The notes beneath the pieces are model-generated. The model was given only the letters and a program-made list of their open reading frames with translations. It made no database searches and had not been told where the DNA came from. Shown in pieces: positions 35,281 through 43,956 of a stretch of 64,000 nucleotides of DNA. This DNA is from Caballeronia udeis (GTDB lineage: Bacteria > Pseudomonadota > Gammaproteobacteria > Burkholderiales > Burkholderiaceae). Where the stretch lies: contig NZ_FCOK02000028.1 in assembly GCF_001544555.2 (NCBI RefSeq), positions 1 to 64,000 of the forward strand, in the 5' to 3' direction. The position numbers were made by a program, and so were the translations under genes. Positions within the stretch are counted from its first letter, which is position 1, and the number at the start of each line of letters is the position of its first letter.

Positions 35281-35398
35281 GAGGTCAGCGGTTCGCCAAT
35301 CACTGGGTATGGTCGAAACAGATCGCCGGAATGTCAAGGTAAGGAAGGGGGCGTGAGTGCGCCGGCATACGCTGGCTATTTGTCTACAAGTTGGAGAC

Positions 35399-35415
35399 TG
35401 TATTTTGCAAATACA
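35399..35415. promoter_or_regulatory. Candidate ArsR operator (perfect inverted repeat)
   Basis: TGTATTT-TGC-AAATACA, 7-bp arms around three bases, in the 252-bp gap between divergent arsR and sirtuin genes. ArsR-type repressors bind such short AT-rich dyads. Confidence 0.5.
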
Positions 35416-35532
35416 GCATGAAGCCTGTATGTCGACGATCCAGTCATCACTTTGGTGCATGTGACCCATCATGCGCCGACGGACCGACCCGCGCTCCAGC
35501 AGAAAAAGCGTGTTGCCGCTACTATTCCGAAG

Positions 35533-36402
35533 ATGAAAAATCTGACGGATTACGCGTTTCGAGCGCTTTCCAACCCACTCTTCGATTTCGTCGAACGGCA
35601 TCCACGGCTGTTCGTTTTGTCCGGTGCTGGAATTAGTACGGAATCCGGAATACCTTGCTATCGCAATACGGAAGGGCAGCGTACCGGTCGAGCGCCTATC
35701 CTGCTGAAGGACTTCATGGGCTCGGAGTTTGCGCGCCAACGCTATTGGGCGCGCAGCATGATTGGCTGGCCGTTGGTCTCCGGCGCTGCGCCGAATGCCG
35801 CGCATCTCGCGGTTGCGTGGCTGGAGCGCCTGGGCCTGTTCGAAAGGCTTGTCACGCAGAACGTCGATGGACTGCATACCAGCGCGGGCAATACGGACGT
35901 GATTGAATTGCACGGCAATATCGGCTGCGTGCGGTGCATGGAATGCGGCGACGAGACCTCGCGTGCAGCGCTCCAGCAAAGACTCATAGCTGATAACCCG
36001 AGCTTCGTCGGCCTGGCTGCGTTGCCGGTGGCGGATGGTGACGCGCAACTCGAAGGTTATGACTTCGCGGCTTTTCACGCACCGTCTTGTACGCGCTGCG
36101 GCGGTCTGCTCAAGCCTGACGTCGTGTTTTTCGGAGAAGGTGTGCCGCGGACCCGGGTGGATGCGGCGGCGGCCGCGCTGGATCAGGCCGATGCCATGCT
36201 CGTGCTTGGTTCGTCGCTGATGGTGTATTCGGGCTTTCGTTTTTGCGAGTGGGCCGCGCGCGCCGGCAAGCCGATCGCGGCAGTCAATCTTGGGAAGACG
36301 CGCGCCGACGCGCTGTTGCAACTGAAGGTCGAAGCGCCGTGCGGGCCGACGCTCGATGCGCTGGCGAGCGAACTCGCGCAGCAACTGGATCGAAGTGCTT
36401 AA
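35533..36402 (+). CDS. SIR2-family NAD-dependent deacylase (sirtuin)
   Basis: About 289 residues from ATG at 35533. NAD site LSGAGISTESGIPCYRN, catalytic His region TQNVDGLHTSAG and ELHGNIGCVRC, zinc Cys pairs CVRCMEC and CTRCGG, then GGLLKPDVVFFGEGVP and VLGSSLMVYSGFRF. This is a class II (SIRT4-like) sirtuin, a group with deacylase, ADP-ribosyl or lipoamidase activity on proteins. Divergent from arsR, convergent and 4-bp overlapping with the RIO1-type kinase gene. Substrate unknown. Confidence 0.92.
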   Translation: MKNLTDYAFRALSNPLFDFVERHPRLFVLSGAGISTESGIPCYRNTEGQRTGRAPILLKDFMGSEFARQRYWARSMIGWPLVSGAAPNAAHLAVAWLERLGLFERLVTQNVDGLHTSAGNTDVIELHGNIGCVRCMECGDETSRAALQQRLIADNPSFVGLAALPVADGDAQLEGYDFAAFHAPSCTRCGGLLKPDVVFFGEGVPRTRVDAAAAALDQADAMLVLGSSLMVYSGFRFCEWAARAGKPIAAVNLGKTRADALLQLKVEAPCGPTLDALASELAQQLDRSA

Positions 36403-37250
36403 CTATCGAGTTCCTGCTCGCGTCTCACCCGCGCTTCCTCTTCAAGCCGGATGTCTTCAATCTCCTGCATCACGGCTTCCAGATCCACCGGAGTGGTGTC
36501 GACTTCCACGTGACCCGTGAGCTTCGTATCGACGGTGAGCAGACCCGCTTCGTATAACGCCCACATTTCCTTGCCGTAACTCGCCTTCAGCAATTCGGGC
36601 GCGAACTGGCCGAAGTAGGTCGCGAGGTTATCGACGTCACGTTGCAGCATGGACGCCGCTTCGTTGTTGCCGGCGGCGTCCACCGCCTGCGGCAAGTCGA
36701 TGATCACCGGACCGTCGGCGGCCAGCAGGATGTTGTATTCGGAGAGGTCGCCGTGAATCATCCCGGCGCACAACATGCGAACGACCTGGCTCAGCAGCAG
36801 TTCATGCAACTCGAGCGCGCGCGCGTGGCTCATGTCCACGTCATTCAGACGCGGCGCGACGTCGCCTTCGGCATCCACCACCAGTTCCATCAGCAACACG
36901 CCATCCGTGCAGATATACGGTTGCGGCACACGCACGCCGGCGTTGGCGAGCCGGAACAGCGCGTCGACCTCCGCGTTCTGCCACGCCTCTTCCTGCATCT
37001 GGCGGCCGTAGCGCGTACCTTTTTCCATTGCGCGCGCTTGCCGGCTGTTTTTCACCGTGCGGCCCTCGCGGTACGAAGCCGCTTGCCGGAAGCTGCGCTG
37101 CTTCGCGTCTTTGTAGACTTTCGCGCAACGCGTGGAGTCGCCGCTGCGCACGACATAGACGGTCGCTTCCTTGCCGCTCATCAACTGGCCGATCACCTCG
37201 TCGATCAGACCTTCTTCCAGCAGCGGCTGCAGCCTTTTTGGGGTTTTCAT
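36399..37250 (-). CDS. RIO1-family serine protein kinase
   Basis: 283 residues. The RIO fold landmarks are present: GKEATVYVVRSG (P loop), CAKVYKD (ATP lysine), the disordered insertion FRQAASYREGR, catalytic loop MIHGDLSEYNILL and metal motif VIIDLPQAVD. Eukaryotic and archaeal RIO1 acts in small-subunit ribosome maturation; bacterial members are of unknown role. The C-terminal 40 residues are acidic. Convergent with the sirtuin gene, overlapping by 4 bp. Divergent region toward 38158 follows. Confidence 0.9.
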   Translation of the reverse strand: MKTPKRLQPLLEEGLIDEVIGQLMSGKEATVYVVRSGDSTRCAKVYKDAKQRSFRQAASYREGRTVKNSRQARAMEKGTRYGRQMQEEAWQNAEVDALFRLANAGVRVPQPYICTDGVLLMELVVDAEGDVAPRLNDVDMSHARALELHELLLSQVVRMLCAGMIHGDLSEYNILLAADGPVIIDLPQAVDAAGNNEAASMLQRDVDNLATYFGQFAPELLKASYGKEMWALYEAGLLTVDTKLTGHVEVDTTPVDLEAVMQEIEDIRLEEEARVRREQELDS

Positions 37251-38157
37251 ACGGCCACCACATAGGGGAGGACTTCGCGGAAGCCGCGAAGGGGGTGGCA
37301 GGCGGGGAGGCAGGAAATTGGAATCATGGCGGATTATAAAGGCAACACGGATTCGCCCGGGCAGAAGCGGTCGCGAGCGTTCGGGACGGACCGGTTTTCA
37401 TCGGTCATTCAAGCCGGCAACGCGGCGCCGAACGTGCCTGTGCGACGTTGTTCCTTGTGTTGCCGTTGCCTGATGGATTGCGTTGAATCAGCCACGCCGG
37501 CGTCGCAAAAAGAAACGGCGCCTGTTTTCTCAACGCGTTCACGCCTCATTCGCCTGGCGGGCGCGCCATAGGACACTGTGTTTCAAGGCCAGGCACATGG
37601 TCAGATCAGGAATTTAAAGCGCATTTGCAAAAGCTTTTCAGTGCGGATTTTTATTGCTGCATATGCACTGGTGTCTGAACGGTCAGCCCGCCAATTCCGC
37701 CATCATCAGCCCCTTCCCCAGCAATGAAATGTACACTCCGCGCGACGCTTGGCACTCGCTGAAAAATGCTTCTGTTTTGATACATGCCTTTGGCGAAAGA
37801 AGGTGATATTTATCTAATCAATCCCTTAATACATCGCTATTTATGACAACACAACCCTTGTCAGCGATTTTATTGGCGTTGTTTAATTAGACGATATTCG
37901 GAATTACCGATTAATAATCAGACGTTACAACGTGTTACGTCTTTTTTACTTTATCAAAACGTTTCGTCTGTGTAACATCCATTTCGGCAAGTAGGCAGAA
38001 CGTACGTTCTTTTGGTCGCGTTTTTTTTGGCGGATTTTGCCAGCGGCCCTGCCAGCCCCTTCCTCCTGATTCAATCGTTGCCGAGCTCCTCCAGGGCGCT
38101 TGGAGGAGAAGGTTTGCCCGGTTCAGGTTCATCGCTACGATCAGGCAGCCATTCAAA
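37251..38157. other. Long intergenic region, AT-rich in its second half
   Basis: About 900 bp before the glycosidase-like lipoprotein gene. A weak open frame at 37326-37571 (81 residues, Cys-rich middle) lacks family character. 37780-38000 is distinctly AT-rich for this genome, which suggests promoter or H-NS-type binding; the following gene is exported. Confidence 0.4.
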
Positions 38158-40242
38158 ATGAAAACACACTCCTTACTCAATTATTCAGTTTATTCAGTTG
38201 TGCTAGCGTTGGCGGCATGCGGCGGCGGCGGAGGAGGGTCAAGCGATCCCGCCAGCTCCGGTTCCACCGCGGCGGTCAGCGGCGGTGCGGGCACGACCGC
38301 GAGCGCATCGGGTACGTCATCGGGCACATCAAGCACGGCCTCCGGCGCGGCGACAACCGGTTCCTCCAGCGGATCGGGCGGAACTGCCGCGACCACGACG
38401 GGCACGACAACCGGCACCACGGGTTCGACCGGGGCGGCTAGTCCCGCTGCTGTCGTTTCGCCCTCAGCGGTTGCCAGCGCCGCCGCGCTGGCCATGACAT
38501 GTGCGTCGCCGGTCACGGCCACCAGTTCATCGGCCAGCGGCGTCATCACAGCCGATACACCGAGCACCGACGGCACGCGCATGTTCGCCTCGGGCAGCAC
38601 GTTCCCGATCGCGATTACCGCTAGCCCGTCGAGCGCCGACACGCTCGCGTGGTCGGTGAGCGACAGCCTCGGCAACACCGTCGCCAGCGGCAGTTTCCCC
38701 GCGCCGGCCGGCTCCAGCACCACGACGCTCAATTGCACGTCGACGCTGGCCGGTTACTTCGCGATCTCGGCCACCCTCGCCAAGGCGGGCGGCAGCGTGC
38801 AGACGGCCGGCACGCGCCCGACCGGGATAGCAACCTTCGGTGTGCTGCCCAATGTGACCGCGAGCGTGCCCGCGCCGACCTATGCGCACCAGGAGCAGCA
38901 TCGTTTCGGCATGCAGGGGTTCAACGGCTGGACCGCGATGCTCACGGCGCTGGGCATTTCGTCGACTATCGACGACCGCGAACTGTCGGCCATGGAGCCG
39001 AACGGACCTGGCACCTGGACCCCCGCGGTGACCACCGCCGACACCGGTTATTCGTCGGGCCAGATCATGCGGCTCGTGCGGCTGGACGGAATTCCGGCGT
39101 GGGACAGCCCGACCGGCGCGTTCAACGACAGCGCCTATCTGCCCGTCGATCAGGCGGGGTACCAGGCTTATATGGGCGTGGTCGGTTCGAACACCGAAGC
39201 GATGCGCCAGGCATTAACGCCTGCAATGGCAAAGAACTACTACCAGGTGACCTGGGAGCCGGACTGGCTGGATACGAACGCGAACTTCGTTCAGCTATAT
39301 AAACTGGCCTATACGGGCCTCCACGCCACTGATCCGAATGCGGTTGTCATGGGGACCGCCGAGCCGTTTCCGCAACTGACCACGCAGCGCCTGCAAACCA
39401 TGGCGCCGCTGGGTCTCGCGCAGTATCTGGACGGCATCGCGACGCATGGTTACTACGATGCAGGCACGTCGCCGTCGCATCCTCCCGAGCGTCTTGCGAC
39501 CGACCCGAGTCCCGCCAACGCCGCGAATGCGCTGATGAACCAGATGCGCGGCTTGCGCCAGGAAATGCAGAAGGACTATAAGCCGGGCATGAAGCTGTTC
39601 GCGACGGAAACGGGTATCAGCTATGACATCGGCACGTCGTACGGTCCCAACTATCCGACCTCGAATGTCCTGTTTGCGCAGGCCGCGGTGGTGGCGCGCA
39701 CGCACATCATCCTGCTGGGCGAAGGAGCCGACCAGACCTACGTGTTCTACGGTGCGGACTATCCGGCCGAACCCGGTTACGGCACGTTCTTCGACCTGGC
39801 TGACCCGCAGGGCGCGTACGGCGCGTCGAACGTGAGCCCGAAGCCGGCGGCACTGGCGGTCGCGGCAATGACGCGCGTGCTCGACGGCACGACCACGCTC
39901 GGGCCGGTGAACGGCACGCCGTCGGGTGTCTATGCCTATGGATTCCAGCAACGCGGCACGGGCATTCCGATCACCGCACTGTGGACCCACAACAACGCGG
40001 TATGGAGCGTGAGCACGGGCTTCAGCCAGACCTATAGCGTGAGCTACAACCTGAGCGTCGATGCAGCGGGCACAAGCGGTACGGTGCAGGTGCTGGACTG
40101 GATGGGCAACGCCTCGACGGTGGCCTACAGCAACGGCGTGGTCACGCTGAACCTGACTGAAATGCCCATGTACGTGATATCGAAGAACGCGAGCGTCGCG
40201 CAATCGAACTCGACGGTGCCGCTGGGCTATCTGGGTACCTGA
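38158..40242 (+). CDS. Glycoside-hydrolase-like lipoprotein
   Basis: 694 residues. Signal peptide with lipobox (VVLALAAC) followed by seven Gly, so lipid-anchored. Residues 25-105 are a Ser/Thr/Gly-rich linker. A beta-sandwich-like domain (about 115-230) leads into a probable TIM barrel: HRFGMQGFNGWTAML, YYQVTWEPDWLD (candidate acid Glu after strand 4), GIATHGYYDAG, KLFATETGISYD (candidate nucleophile Glu), DQTYVFYGADYP. This fits clan GH-A (GH5/GH39-like). A C-terminal beta domain follows. Polysaccharide target unknown. Terminator at 40265-40304. Base composition is normal, but the AT-rich upstream region hints at acquisition. Confidence 0.65.
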   Translation: MKTHSLLNYSVYSVVLALAACGGGGGGSSDPASSGSTAAVSGGAGTTASASGTSSGTSSTASGAATTGSSSGSGGTAATTTGTTTGTTGSTGAASPAAVVSPSAVASAAALAMTCASPVTATSSSASGVITADTPSTDGTRMFASGSTFPIAITASPSSADTLAWSVSDSLGNTVASGSFPAPAGSSTTTLNCTSTLAGYFAISATLAKAGGSVQTAGTRPTGIATFGVLPNVTASVPAPTYAHQEQHRFGMQGFNGWTAMLTALGISSTIDDRELSAMEPNGPGTWTPAVTTADTGYSSGQIMRLVRLDGIPAWDSPTGAFNDSAYLPVDQAGYQAYMGVVGSNTEAMRQALTPAMAKNYYQVTWEPDWLDTNANFVQLYKLAYTGLHATDPNAVVMGTAEPFPQLTTQRLQTMAPLGLAQYLDGIATHGYYDAGTSPSHPPERLATDPSPANAANALMNQMRGLRQEMQKDYKPGMKLFATETGISYDIGTSYGPNYPTSNVLFAQAAVVARTHIILLGEGADQTYVFYGADYPAEPGYGTFFDLADPQGAYGASNVSPKPAALAVAAMTRVLDGTTTLGPVNGTPSGVYAYGFQQRGTGIPITALWTHNNAVWSVSTGFSQTYSVSYNLSVDAAGTSGTVQVLDWMGNASTVAYSNGVVTLNLTEMPMYVISKNASVAQSNSTVPLGYLGT

Positions 40243-40264
40243 AGCCTGGTTGTGTGCTGAATGG

Positions 40265-40304
40265 AAAAACGCTGCCGCGGGTTCACTCGCAGCAGCGTTT
40301 TTTT
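40265..40304. terminator. Bidirectional rho-independent terminator
   Basis: AAAAACGCTGC .. GCAGCGTTTTT stem, with T7 on the plus strand and an A run for the minus strand. Lies between the convergent lipoprotein and phospholipase C genes. Confidence 0.85.
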
Positions 40305-40320
40305 GTTGATACCGCCGGCT

Positions 40321-42426
40321 TCAGCTTCCGAGCGCCGGGTCAGACATGCTGCTATTGCCTGTTTCCACGTGTCCAGCAAGACGCCGCGCGAAGCTGGTGT
40401 CCGACGCAATGGTGACGCTCAGGTCGTACCAGCCATACGATGCGCGCAGGTCGAGATAGAGGCTTTCGCTGTCGCCGCCACGCACTTGACGCGTGATGAC
40501 CGTGCCGGGCGTGTAGGCGTTCGCTACGCTGAACGTGCAGCTCGTCGTGCCCAGGTTCTTCAGGCGCAATTGCAGGTTGCCGTTGGCGACGTCGTAACCC
40601 TCGGTGACTTCCGGCAGCGCCTGCTTGTTATTCCACCAGTTCTGCTGGACCGCCGTGCCGGTAAAGCGGCGCAGGAAGCCGTTCGGACCGTACACGATGA
40701 AGTCGTACGTATTGGCCGCGGTCAGCGGGAACTGGTCGTGCAGGCGTTTGCCGGCTTCGACGGTATAACAGCTCGGCGCGGTCTGGCTGTTGGCCGTGTA
40801 CACGAGGAAGGTCGCGCCGGCATCGCCTGTGTTGATGAAGTCGAAGGTCACGCCCTTGCCCGTGTTCGTGTGGGCGTGAACAAAGAACTCGTAGGGCAGC
40901 GCGCGGGCAGGGCGCACGCCGGGTTCCTGTTTCGGCACGGCCTGAACCGCGGGCGGCACCGGCACATAGTCAGGATGACGAATCTGTTGCGTTGGGGCAT
41001 AACCGCTCGTGTCCGGCAAGGTCGGGAACGAGGCGTTCGGGTTCTTGAAATTGAACGCGGACGTCAGGTCGCCGCAGATGGCCCGGCGCCACGGCGTGAT
41101 GTTCGATTCGGTAACGTTTGCGCCCGAGCCAAAACGCTTTTCGATAAATTGAATCACCGAGGTGTGGTCGAACAGTTCCGAGCACACGTAACCGCCCTTC
41201 GACCAGGGCGACACCACCAGCATCGGCACTCGCGTTCCAAGGCCGTAGGGACCCGCCTGGTAGCTGCTGCTGCCCGGGAAGATTTCATTCACGGTACTGA
41301 CCGTGGATTTGCCGTTAGCGGGAGACGAGGGCGGGAACGGCGGCACGACGTGATCGAAGAAACCATCGTTTTCGTCGTAGTTGATCAGCAGCACCGTCTT
41401 GCTCCATACCGCCGGATTCGACGTCAGGACCTGCAGCACCTGATCGACGTACCACGCGCCGTAGTTCGCCGGCCAGTTCGGATGCTCGGTGAACGCTTCG
41501 GGCGCGACAATCCATGAGACTTGCGGCAACGCGTTGTTCTGCACGTCGCGCTTGAGGATATCGAAATAACCGTCGCCCGCTGCCGCGTTCGTGCCGGTGC
41601 GCGCCTTGTCATACAGCGGATTGCCGGGTTGCGCATTGCGATACTGATTCAGGTAGAGCAGCGCGTTGTCGCCATAGTTGCCGATGTACGCGTCGCTGGT
41701 CCAGCCCCACGAGCCGTTTGCGTCGAGCCCGGTGCCCATGTCCTGATAGATCTTCCACGAAATGCCCGCGTTCTGGAGCACTTCCGGATACGACGACCAG
41801 CCATACCCGAGTTCGGCATTGTCGACCACCGGGCCGCCGCCGCTGCCGTCGTTGCCCACCCAGCCGGTCCACATGTAATAGCGGTTCGGGTCAGTCGATG
41901 AGTTGATCGAGCAGTGGTACGCGTCGCAAATGGTGAAGGCGTCGGCGAGCTGGTAGTGGAACGGAATGTCCTCGCGCGTGAGATACGCCATCGTGGTCGT
42001 GCCTTTGTACGGGACCCACTGATCGTAACGGCCCTGGTTGTAAGCACCTTTGCTCGTGGTCCAGTCATGCGGCAGATCCTGGATGAACTGGAGGCCGAGA
42101 TCGGGCGCGCTCGGCCGGAACGGCAGCACTTCTCCGAGTCCGCCGGCAATCGGCTGATTGAAGACCGGCTGGCCGTTGGGAAGCTGCACGGCGCGGGTAT
42201 CGCCAAAACCGCGCACGCCCTGGAGCGTGCCGAAGTAATGATCGAAGGAGCGGTTTTCCTGCATCAGCACGACGATGTGCTCGACGTCGTTGATATTTCC
42301 ATGCTGGTTGTTCGCTGGAATCGCGAGTGCGTTGCGGATGCCAGCCGGCACGATGCCCAGTGCGGTGGCGGAACCGGCGGCCTGTGCGGCTGCCCTGAGA
42401 AAGTCACGTCGGCTTTTTAAGTTCAT
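40321..42426 (-). CDS. plcN: Phosphocholine-specific phospholipase C (PLC_N type)
   Basis: About 701 residues from ATG at 42426. Twin-arginine signal MNLKSRRDFLRAAAQAAG indicates Tat export, as for Pseudomonas PlcN/PlcH. Phosphoesterase landmarks are VLMQENRSFDHYFGTL (metal/nucleophile region), YHCSINSSTDPNR, VLLINYDENDGFFDHV and TRVPMLVVSPWSKGGYV. Two C-terminal DUF756 repeats (about 510-690) are visible as FVHAHTNTGKG and NGNLQLRLKNLG. It hydrolyses phosphatidylcholine or related lipids outside the cytosol. The upstream lipoprotein gene (42494-42802) is on the same strand, 67 bp away. The longer open frame to 42645 is not used. Confidence 0.92.
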   Translation of the reverse strand: MNLKSRRDFLRAAAQAAGSATALGIVPAGIRNALAIPANNQHGNINDVEHIVVLMQENRSFDHYFGTLQGVRGFGDTRAVQLPNGQPVFNQPIAGGLGEVLPFRPSAPDLGLQFIQDLPHDWTTSKGAYNQGRYDQWVPYKGTTTMAYLTREDIPFHYQLADAFTICDAYHCSINSSTDPNRYYMWTGWVGNDGSGGGPVVDNAELGYGWSSYPEVLQNAGISWKIYQDMGTGLDANGSWGWTSDAYIGNYGDNALLYLNQYRNAQPGNPLYDKARTGTNAAAGDGYFDILKRDVQNNALPQVSWIVAPEAFTEHPNWPANYGAWYVDQVLQVLTSNPAVWSKTVLLINYDENDGFFDHVVPPFPPSSPANGKSTVSTVNEIFPGSSSYQAGPYGLGTRVPMLVVSPWSKGGYVCSELFDHTSVIQFIEKRFGSGANVTESNITPWRRAICGDLTSAFNFKNPNASFPTLPDTSGYAPTQQIRHPDYVPVPPAVQAVPKQEPGVRPARALPYEFFVHAHTNTGKGVTFDFINTGDAGATFLVYTANSQTAPSCYTVEAGKRLHDQFPLTAANTYDFIVYGPNGFLRRFTGTAVQQNWWNNKQALPEVTEGYDVANGNLQLRLKNLGTTSCTFSVANAYTPGTVITRQVRGGDSESLYLDLRASYGWYDLSVTIASDTSFARRLAGHVETGNSSMSDPALGS

Positions 42427-42493
42427 GGGTCTCTGTCGGTCGTGGGGGGAAGACTTGGTCGGGCTCGCCGGCCGCTTTCGTGTCGCCTTTGTG

Positions 42494-42802
42494 TCACTCG
42501 GCTTCGTGGATAACCGGGGACAACAAAGGATCGGAAGCGGCGGCGGGCGGGGGAGCTTGCGTAAGACTGGACGTCGCTGTTGCCGGCTGGGTTTGCTGCA
42601 AGGCCCAGCGCTGTATGTCCGACGATCCCGGTGAAGCGGATGCATCGGATTGCTGAACGGAAGAAGATGAAGAAGGGGCTAAAGAAGACGAGGACGCGGA
42701 TGGGGTCGCCGAGGGCTGGTCATGGTCACCGCAGGCGGCAAGCAACGTGCACGCGAGCACGGCGCCGCACAGCAACTCGATACTGATTGATCTACTGGGC
42801 AC
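42494..42802 (-). CDS. Small Ser/Pro-rich lipoprotein
   Basis: About 102 residues from GTG at 42802, with AGAGGA upstream; the ATG-type frame to 42868 has no such context. Signal CGAVLACTLLAAC with lipobox. The rest is low-complexity (SASSSSLAPSSSSS) ending HEAE. Directly upstream of phospholipase C and probably co-transcribed, so it may assist export or act as a partner; that is inference. No family recognised. Confidence 0.6.
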   Translation of the reverse strand: MPSRSISIELLCGAVLACTLLAACGDHDQPSATPSASSSSLAPSSSSSVQQSDASASPGSSDIQRWALQQTQPATATSSLTQAPPPAAASDPLLSPVIHEAE

Positions 42803-43300
42803 AAGCGTCCTCTGGACGGTTTGCGTGGCGGCGCCATGCGGTTTGCGGATGGCGTCGGGAACGAGCAATCCAGAGGATAGGAATTACTCGTGTAGGAATT
42901 ATTAATTTATTGAAATAACATCCTAATAGTAATTAAAACGTAATTAATATGTTTGGCTGAAGTATGAAAATGCCGGGCAATATGACGAGGGGATAGGCCA
43001 TCCGCAAACGGGATTTGTCCATCGGCATCGCGTCGCCTAAGGTTGGTCGAGCGGGGTTGTTTGGGAAGAGCCGGTGGTTATGAAGAATTTGTTAAAGCTT
43101 ACGATCCACATGCCGTAAAGAAGTGAGCAGTGGCAGCTGATCGACTCTCTCTGGCTGTCATCCGATGTCCTGCGTCGGCGCTTCCCGGGTGATCGACGAG
43201 GAACGCCGGCCGGACCATAAAAACATTGTTGCGGTCGGGCCGCGCCAGATTCGGTTGATCCAACACGCTTCTGGCCGGCCGGACGACACAGGAGAACACG
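42803..43300. other. Intergenic region with AT-rich promoter zone
   Basis: About 500 bp between the divergent lipoprotein/plcN unit and the gene at 43301. 42890-42960 is very AT-rich and contains two AGGAATTA repeats (42878 and 42893 areas), probably the plcN-side promoter. The long leftward open frame across 43037-44050 is a shadow. No other gene seen. Confidence 0.4.
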
Positions 43301-43738
43301 ATGTTGACCGATACGGCGCAGCGGGTCTTGCAACTGAGCGACTATGCGGCGCGCCTTGCCGCCGCGCGCGACCGGAGCTATGCGCTTGCACGCGCCGTCG
43401 AAAGGTCGCAAGCCACGTTGAGCGAGGTGGCACAGGATCCCGCGAGCGATTCCGCGCTTTGCCGCTACGCGGCCGAGGCCCTTGAATCCTTGTGCGAGAA
43501 CCTCGTGCGGTTGTGCGCGCTGACCGACCAGGCATCGGCGAATGCCGAAGCGCTCGCCGCCTTGCCCCTGAAATTTTTCTCCGACAACGACGGCGCCGTC
43601 GAGGATCTCGAAGCGGCGGTCCTGTCGCTGGCCGAAGCAACCGTGACCGCCGAGACCCAGCTTGCGGAACTTGCGCAAGTCGTGGCGGAGGCGTGCGGCG
43701 CCGTCAACGAAATGCGCCGGCCCGAGCAAATCGGGTAA
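43301..43738 (+). CDS. Helical hypothetical protein
   Basis: 145 residues from ATG at 43301, with AGGAGA upstream. Almost wholly alpha-helical and Ala/Leu-rich (YAARLAAARDRSYALARAVE and onward), with predicted coiled coils and no signal or membrane segment. No family recognised. Lies upstream of the FUSC gene on the same strand with about 220 bp between; a loose link only. Good ribosome site and protein-like composition make it real. Confidence 0.6.
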   Translation: MLTDTAQRVLQLSDYAARLAAARDRSYALARAVERSQATLSEVAQDPASDSALCRYAAEALESLCENLVRLCALTDQASANAEALAALPLKFFSDNDGAVEDLEAAVLSLAEATVTAETQLAELAQVVAEACGAVNEMRRPEQIG

Positions 43739-43956
43739 ACCCCCAGTCCAGGAATTTTGACACGGTAATATGCGGGTATACGTGAGGCAGTTACATGCTT
43801 CGCGTGCGTCCCATGCAGTGCGTTCGTCCGGCGATCCCGGTTGAGCGCATTGGCTGACGCACCAAACAGGAGGGTCCGCCGCGAGGCGGACTCGTCGTAT
43901 CGGAAGCGGCCACAAGCCACTGCCGACATTACCGACACTTGTCCCGGGTATTACAT

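Noticed and set aside
35281..36384. Long upstream extension of the ArsR frame
   Set aside because: It runs antisense through the sirtuin gene; only the last 106 residues are ArsR-like.
37326..37571. 81-residue rightward open frame
   Set aside because: Weak ribosome site and no recognisable sequence; too little support to list as a gene.
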